From Bordetella sp. H567 (lineage in GTDB: Bacteria; Pseudomonadota; Gammaproteobacteria; Burkholderiales; Burkholderiaceae_B), in assembly GCF_001704295.1 (NCBI RefSeq), contig NZ_CP012334.1:1128084-1192083 (forward strand): 64,000 nt of DNA. Direction: 5' to 3'. The notes beneath the pieces were generated by a model. That model ran no database searches. It saw nothing but the letters and a program-made list of their open reading frames with translations, and had not been told where the DNA came from. The stretch's first letter is position 1; the number at the start of each line of letters is the position of its first letter. The position numbers were made by a program, and so were the translations under genes. Below, in pieces: positions 61,651 through 64,000 of the stretch.

Positions 61651-62250
61651 TCAGGGTGCTGCAGGTGCCGCGGGCGCCGGCAGCGCGGGGTAGGTGTGAT
61701 CGAGGCCCATCAGGTAGGCGACCAGGTCCAGGGCATCCTGACTGGCCACCACCACCTTGCCGGGCGGTGCGTAGGCCGGCGGCAGGTTCACCACCACGTC
61801 ACCGCCTTCCGCCGTGTTCTTGACGCGGAACAGGAAGGGATAGGCGGGCATGATGGATGCCCAGGCATACGCGCGCGGCTGGTACAGGTGGCCAAGGTGC
61901 CAGTCCTTGCTGGGCTGGCGCGCGCCGATGTTGAATAGGTCGGGACCCGTGCGCATGGTGCCCAGCAGATGCGGCTTGTCGTAGACGTAGTCGCCCGGTA
62001 CCGACGGCCGGCCCCAACCACGCGCGGCGTCGGGTCCCAGGTTGCGGTCGCGTGGCTGCTGGCTGTGGCAATAGACGCAGCCGTTGGAAATATAGATATT
62101 GCGGCCGCGCAGTTGTTGTTCGGTATAGGGCTTGAGCCCCGGCGGCGGCTGGATGTCGCGCACCTGCACGTAGGGCAGCACGACCAGGGCCGCGGTGGCG
62201 ACGGCCAGCGCGACCATGGCGCCGGCGGCAAGCTTGACTTCATTTTCCAT
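61651..62250 (-). CDS. ccoO: cbb3-type cytochrome c oxidase subunit II
   Basis: The 199-residue protein from ATG 62250 has one transmembrane helix and the CcoO haem motif YISNGCVYCHSQQ, followed by RDRNLGPDAARGWGRPSVP and the Met region LLGTMRTGPDLFNIG. Its start overlaps the CcoN stop by 11 nt. It passes electrons to the CcoN haems. The tail is Pro/Ala rich. Confidence 0.95.
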   Translation of the reverse strand: MENEVKLAAGAMVALAVATAALVVLPYVQVRDIQPPPGLKPYTEQQLRGRNIYISNGCVYCHSQQPRDRNLGPDAARGWGRPSVPGDYVYDKPHLLGTMRTGPDLFNIGARQPSKDWHLGHLYQPRAYAWASIMPAYPFLFRVKNTAEGGDVVVNLPPAYAPPGKVVVASQDALDLVAYLMGLDHTYPALPAPAAPAAP

Positions 62251-63880
62251 GAGCGGCCTCCCGTGGCTGCCAGAACAGGGCGGCGCCCGTGCGATGCGGC
62301 CCGAAGCGCAAGGCCATGGCAAAGAAATGGCCCACGAACACCAGGTGACCCAGCGTCATCAGCGCGCCGCCGATGCTGCGCGACTTCAGCCAGGGGAGGG
62401 TGACCAGGATCGAGTCATTGAAACTGCGCGAGGCGTCGAGCATGGCCATGCCCTGTTGCCAGCCGCCGATCGACAGGCCGATCACATAGACGAGGACGCC
62501 CAGGCCCACCAGCCAGAAATGCAGCTGGATCAGCCACGGATACGGCCACTCCCACGCCAGGACGCGCGGCATCATGAAATAAATGGCGCCGAACATGACC
62601 ATCGACACGAAGGCATACATGCCCAGGTGTGCATGCGCCACGGTGAAATGGGTGAAATGCGTTACCGCATTGACGCTGCGCAGGGCCTCGACGGACCCCT
62701 CCAGCGACGAAGCCAGGTACATCAGTCCGCCGAACATCATGAAGCGAAGCGTGGGGGAATAGGCCGCCAGGTACATCTGGCCCTTCAGCGTGCGCTTCAT
62801 GTTGACGGTAAAGGCGACGACCGGGATGATCATCATGATGCTCTGCACGATGGACAGCGTGGTCAGCCAGCCCGGCACCGGTCCGCCGATAAGGTGGTGT
62901 CCGCCGACCTGTCCGTAAAAGAAGGCCAGGGTCCAGAAGCCCAGCAGCGACAGGTTGTACGACACCACCGGCCGTCCGATGATTTTCGGCAGGAAATAAT
63001 AGATGGCCCCCACGCTGACCGGGGTAAACCAAAGGCCCAGCGCGTTGTGGCCGTACCACCAGTTGGTGGTCGCCTGCTGCACGCCCGTGTGCACGCCGGG
63101 CAGGTTGGCGACGGCGAACAACACCGCGATCCACAGCAGCGCCGCCACCATGTACCAGACGCTGACGTACAGGTGGTCGACGCGCCGGTTGACCAGCGTG
63201 AACAGGACCGGCAGGATCACCAACGCGAATCCCGCGAAGATGAAGATGTCGATTTGCCATGGAATTTCAAGAAACTCCATGCCGTCGGTCCAGCCGGCCG
63301 CGACCGCACCCACGCCGGCCGCGATACCGGCGTTAAGGAAGGCGCTACCCAGCATGGCCCACGCCGCTCCGTGCAAGCGCGTGCGCAGCAGGCGCGGCAG
63401 CACCCACAGGATGACGCCCAGCGCCGCGTTGGACGACCAGCCGTAGATGACGGCATTCAGGTGCACCGTACGCAAGCGCCCGAACGACAGCCACGCCTGC
63501 TGGTCCAGCCAGTCGGGCGCGTGCAGCTTGATGGACGAAACCAGTCCTGCGGCCGAACCCACCAGCAGCCACAGGCAGGCGAACGCGACGAACATGAACA
63601 CCGTGCACGCGCTGGAGCGATCGGCCTCGATATGGGCGTCGACCTCGCTCTGTCCCGCCACGCCGCACGCACGCGCATCCGCGGCGGCCGCAAGGGCCTG
63701 GCGTCCGTGGCGGTCCAGCGTGGGGTCGTCCACCTTGCCGGCCTCTCCGGACGCGAAGATGACAGAGGCCGCGGCCGGATTCTCCACCAATAGCCCTTTG
63801 CGCAAGGACCAGATGAATGCAAACAGGCCGATAAGCGACAGCAGGAACGCGCCCAGGAGGCTGAGAACGGCGCTATCCAT
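62240..63880 (-). CDS. ccoN: cbb3-type cytochrome c oxidase subunit I with N-terminal CcoS-like domain
   Basis: The 546-residue protein contains the CcoN core with haem and CuB histidines (RTVHLNAVIYGWSS, WWYGHNALGLWF, GGHHLIGGPVPGW, TVAHAHLGMYAF). Residues 1-50 form a separate helix followed by FIWSLRKGLLVENPAAASVI, which resembles the small assembly protein CcoS. A charged linker of about 35 residues joins the two. CcoN reduces oxygen at the haem b3-CuB site. It is the first gene of the minus-strand oxidase cluster. Confidence 0.94.
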   Translation of the reverse strand: MDSAVLSLLGAFLLSLIGLFAFIWSLRKGLLVENPAAASVIFASGEAGKVDDPTLDRHGRQALAAAADARACGVAGQSEVDAHIEADRSSACTVFMFVAFACLWLLVGSAAGLVSSIKLHAPDWLDQQAWLSFGRLRTVHLNAVIYGWSSNAALGVILWVLPRLLRTRLHGAAWAMLGSAFLNAGIAAGVGAVAAGWTDGMEFLEIPWQIDIFIFAGFALVILPVLFTLVNRRVDHLYVSVWYMVAALLWIAVLFAVANLPGVHTGVQQATTNWWYGHNALGLWFTPVSVGAIYYFLPKIIGRPVVSYNLSLLGFWTLAFFYGQVGGHHLIGGPVPGWLTTLSIVQSIMMIIPVVAFTVNMKRTLKGQMYLAAYSPTLRFMMFGGLMYLASSLEGSVEALRSVNAVTHFTHFTVAHAHLGMYAFVSMVMFGAIYFMMPRVLAWEWPYPWLIQLHFWLVGLGVLVYVIGLSIGGWQQGMAMLDASRSFNDSILVTLPWLKSRSIGGALMTLGHLVFVGHFFAMALRFGPHRTGAALFWQPREAAHGK

Positions 63881-63950
63881 GTCGCCTCCCGGCCGGTCGA
63901 TGGCTGTCTATGCTCGAAATATGGGCTTCCATTTCCCTTCCCCGTTTCTT

Positions 63951-63972
63951 GCAAGGCGGCAGCGCGCCTTGC
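63951..63972. other. Perfect 8-bp stem-loop upstream of ccoN
   Basis: GCAAGGCG and CGCCTTGC are separated by a 6-nt loop, about 70 bp before the ccoN start. No T-run follows on either strand, so it is not a standard terminator. No FNR-type TTGAT-N4-ATCAA box was found in this 120-bp end region. Confidence 0.45.
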
Positions 63973-64000
63973 TTATGCGTTCTGGAGCGTCCCGTGCCGC

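Noticed and set aside
62195-63793. Plus-strand open frame (532 codons) opposite ccoN
   Set aside because: Gln/His/Arg-rich translation without hydrophobic or conserved segments; ccoN is unambiguous.

Overview
The window is high-GC DNA, dense with short overlapping operons, four tripartite-tricarboxylate (Bug/TctC-type) periplasmic receptors without membrane subunits, several class III CoA transferases and FCD-type GntR regulators. This combination points to a betaproteobacterium of the Alcaligenaceae (Bordetella/Achromobacter-like). The assignment is inferred from gene content; no rRNA or tRNA gene was seen.

Layout. 1-4.3 kb: 3' part of a thiamine-diphosphate enzyme, a ketopantoate-reductase-like enzyme, a Bug receptor and a trans-3-hydroxy-L-proline dehydratase-type protein. 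4.4-10.3 kb: housekeeping/accessory genes (ChaA-type antiporter, Tat-exported alpha/beta hydrolase, DHA2 MFS exporter, YdcF-like protein, DUF899 protein). 10.5-14.4 kb: CoA transferase, enoyl-CoA hydratase and Bug operon, divergent from a GntR regulator with a 14-bp perfect palindrome between them. 14.7-17.2 kb: diguanylate cyclase and quinone oxidoreductase. 17.2-26.6 kb: a segment bounded by direct repeats of the qor 3' end. It holds an unrecognised membrane protein, a NERD nuclease-S1 fusion in lower-GC DNA, a LysR regulator, RidA and a four-gene ABC importer whose first permease start carries an 81-bp tandem repeat.

26.7-40.0 kb: a lipoprotein, an IorAB-like molybdenum aldehyde dehydrogenase closed by a clear terminator, then a seven-gene operon matching the furoate/furandicarboxylate pathway. 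In that operon HmfF/HmfG would decarboxylate 2,5-furandicarboxylate, HmfD would make 2-furoyl-CoA, HmfABC would hydroxylate it, and HmfE would release 2-oxoglutarate. HmfA carries a C-terminal CoxG-like domain.

40.2-54.5 kb: MAPEG protein, then an FCD GntR regulator and a long catabolic array (hydratases, amidohydrolase, two CoA transferases, DUF35/thiolase pair, two alpha/beta hydrolases, MaoC, Bug, HMG-CoA-lyase-like, MmgE/PrpD) whose substrate is unknown. TGTCGACA palindromes precede two of its transcription units.

54.5-59.1 kb: Bug receptor, TrmB-like regulator, ComA-family protein and TcuA-like flavoprotein, linked by repeated TAGTAGTAAT sites. 59.2-63.9 kb (minus strand): an atypical cbb3 oxidase cluster with a CcoS-CcoN fusion, CcoO, a separate cytochrome c, SCO, a small membrane protein and cytochrome b561, but no CcoP. 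Long antisense open frames in the GC-rich genes were treated as shadows.
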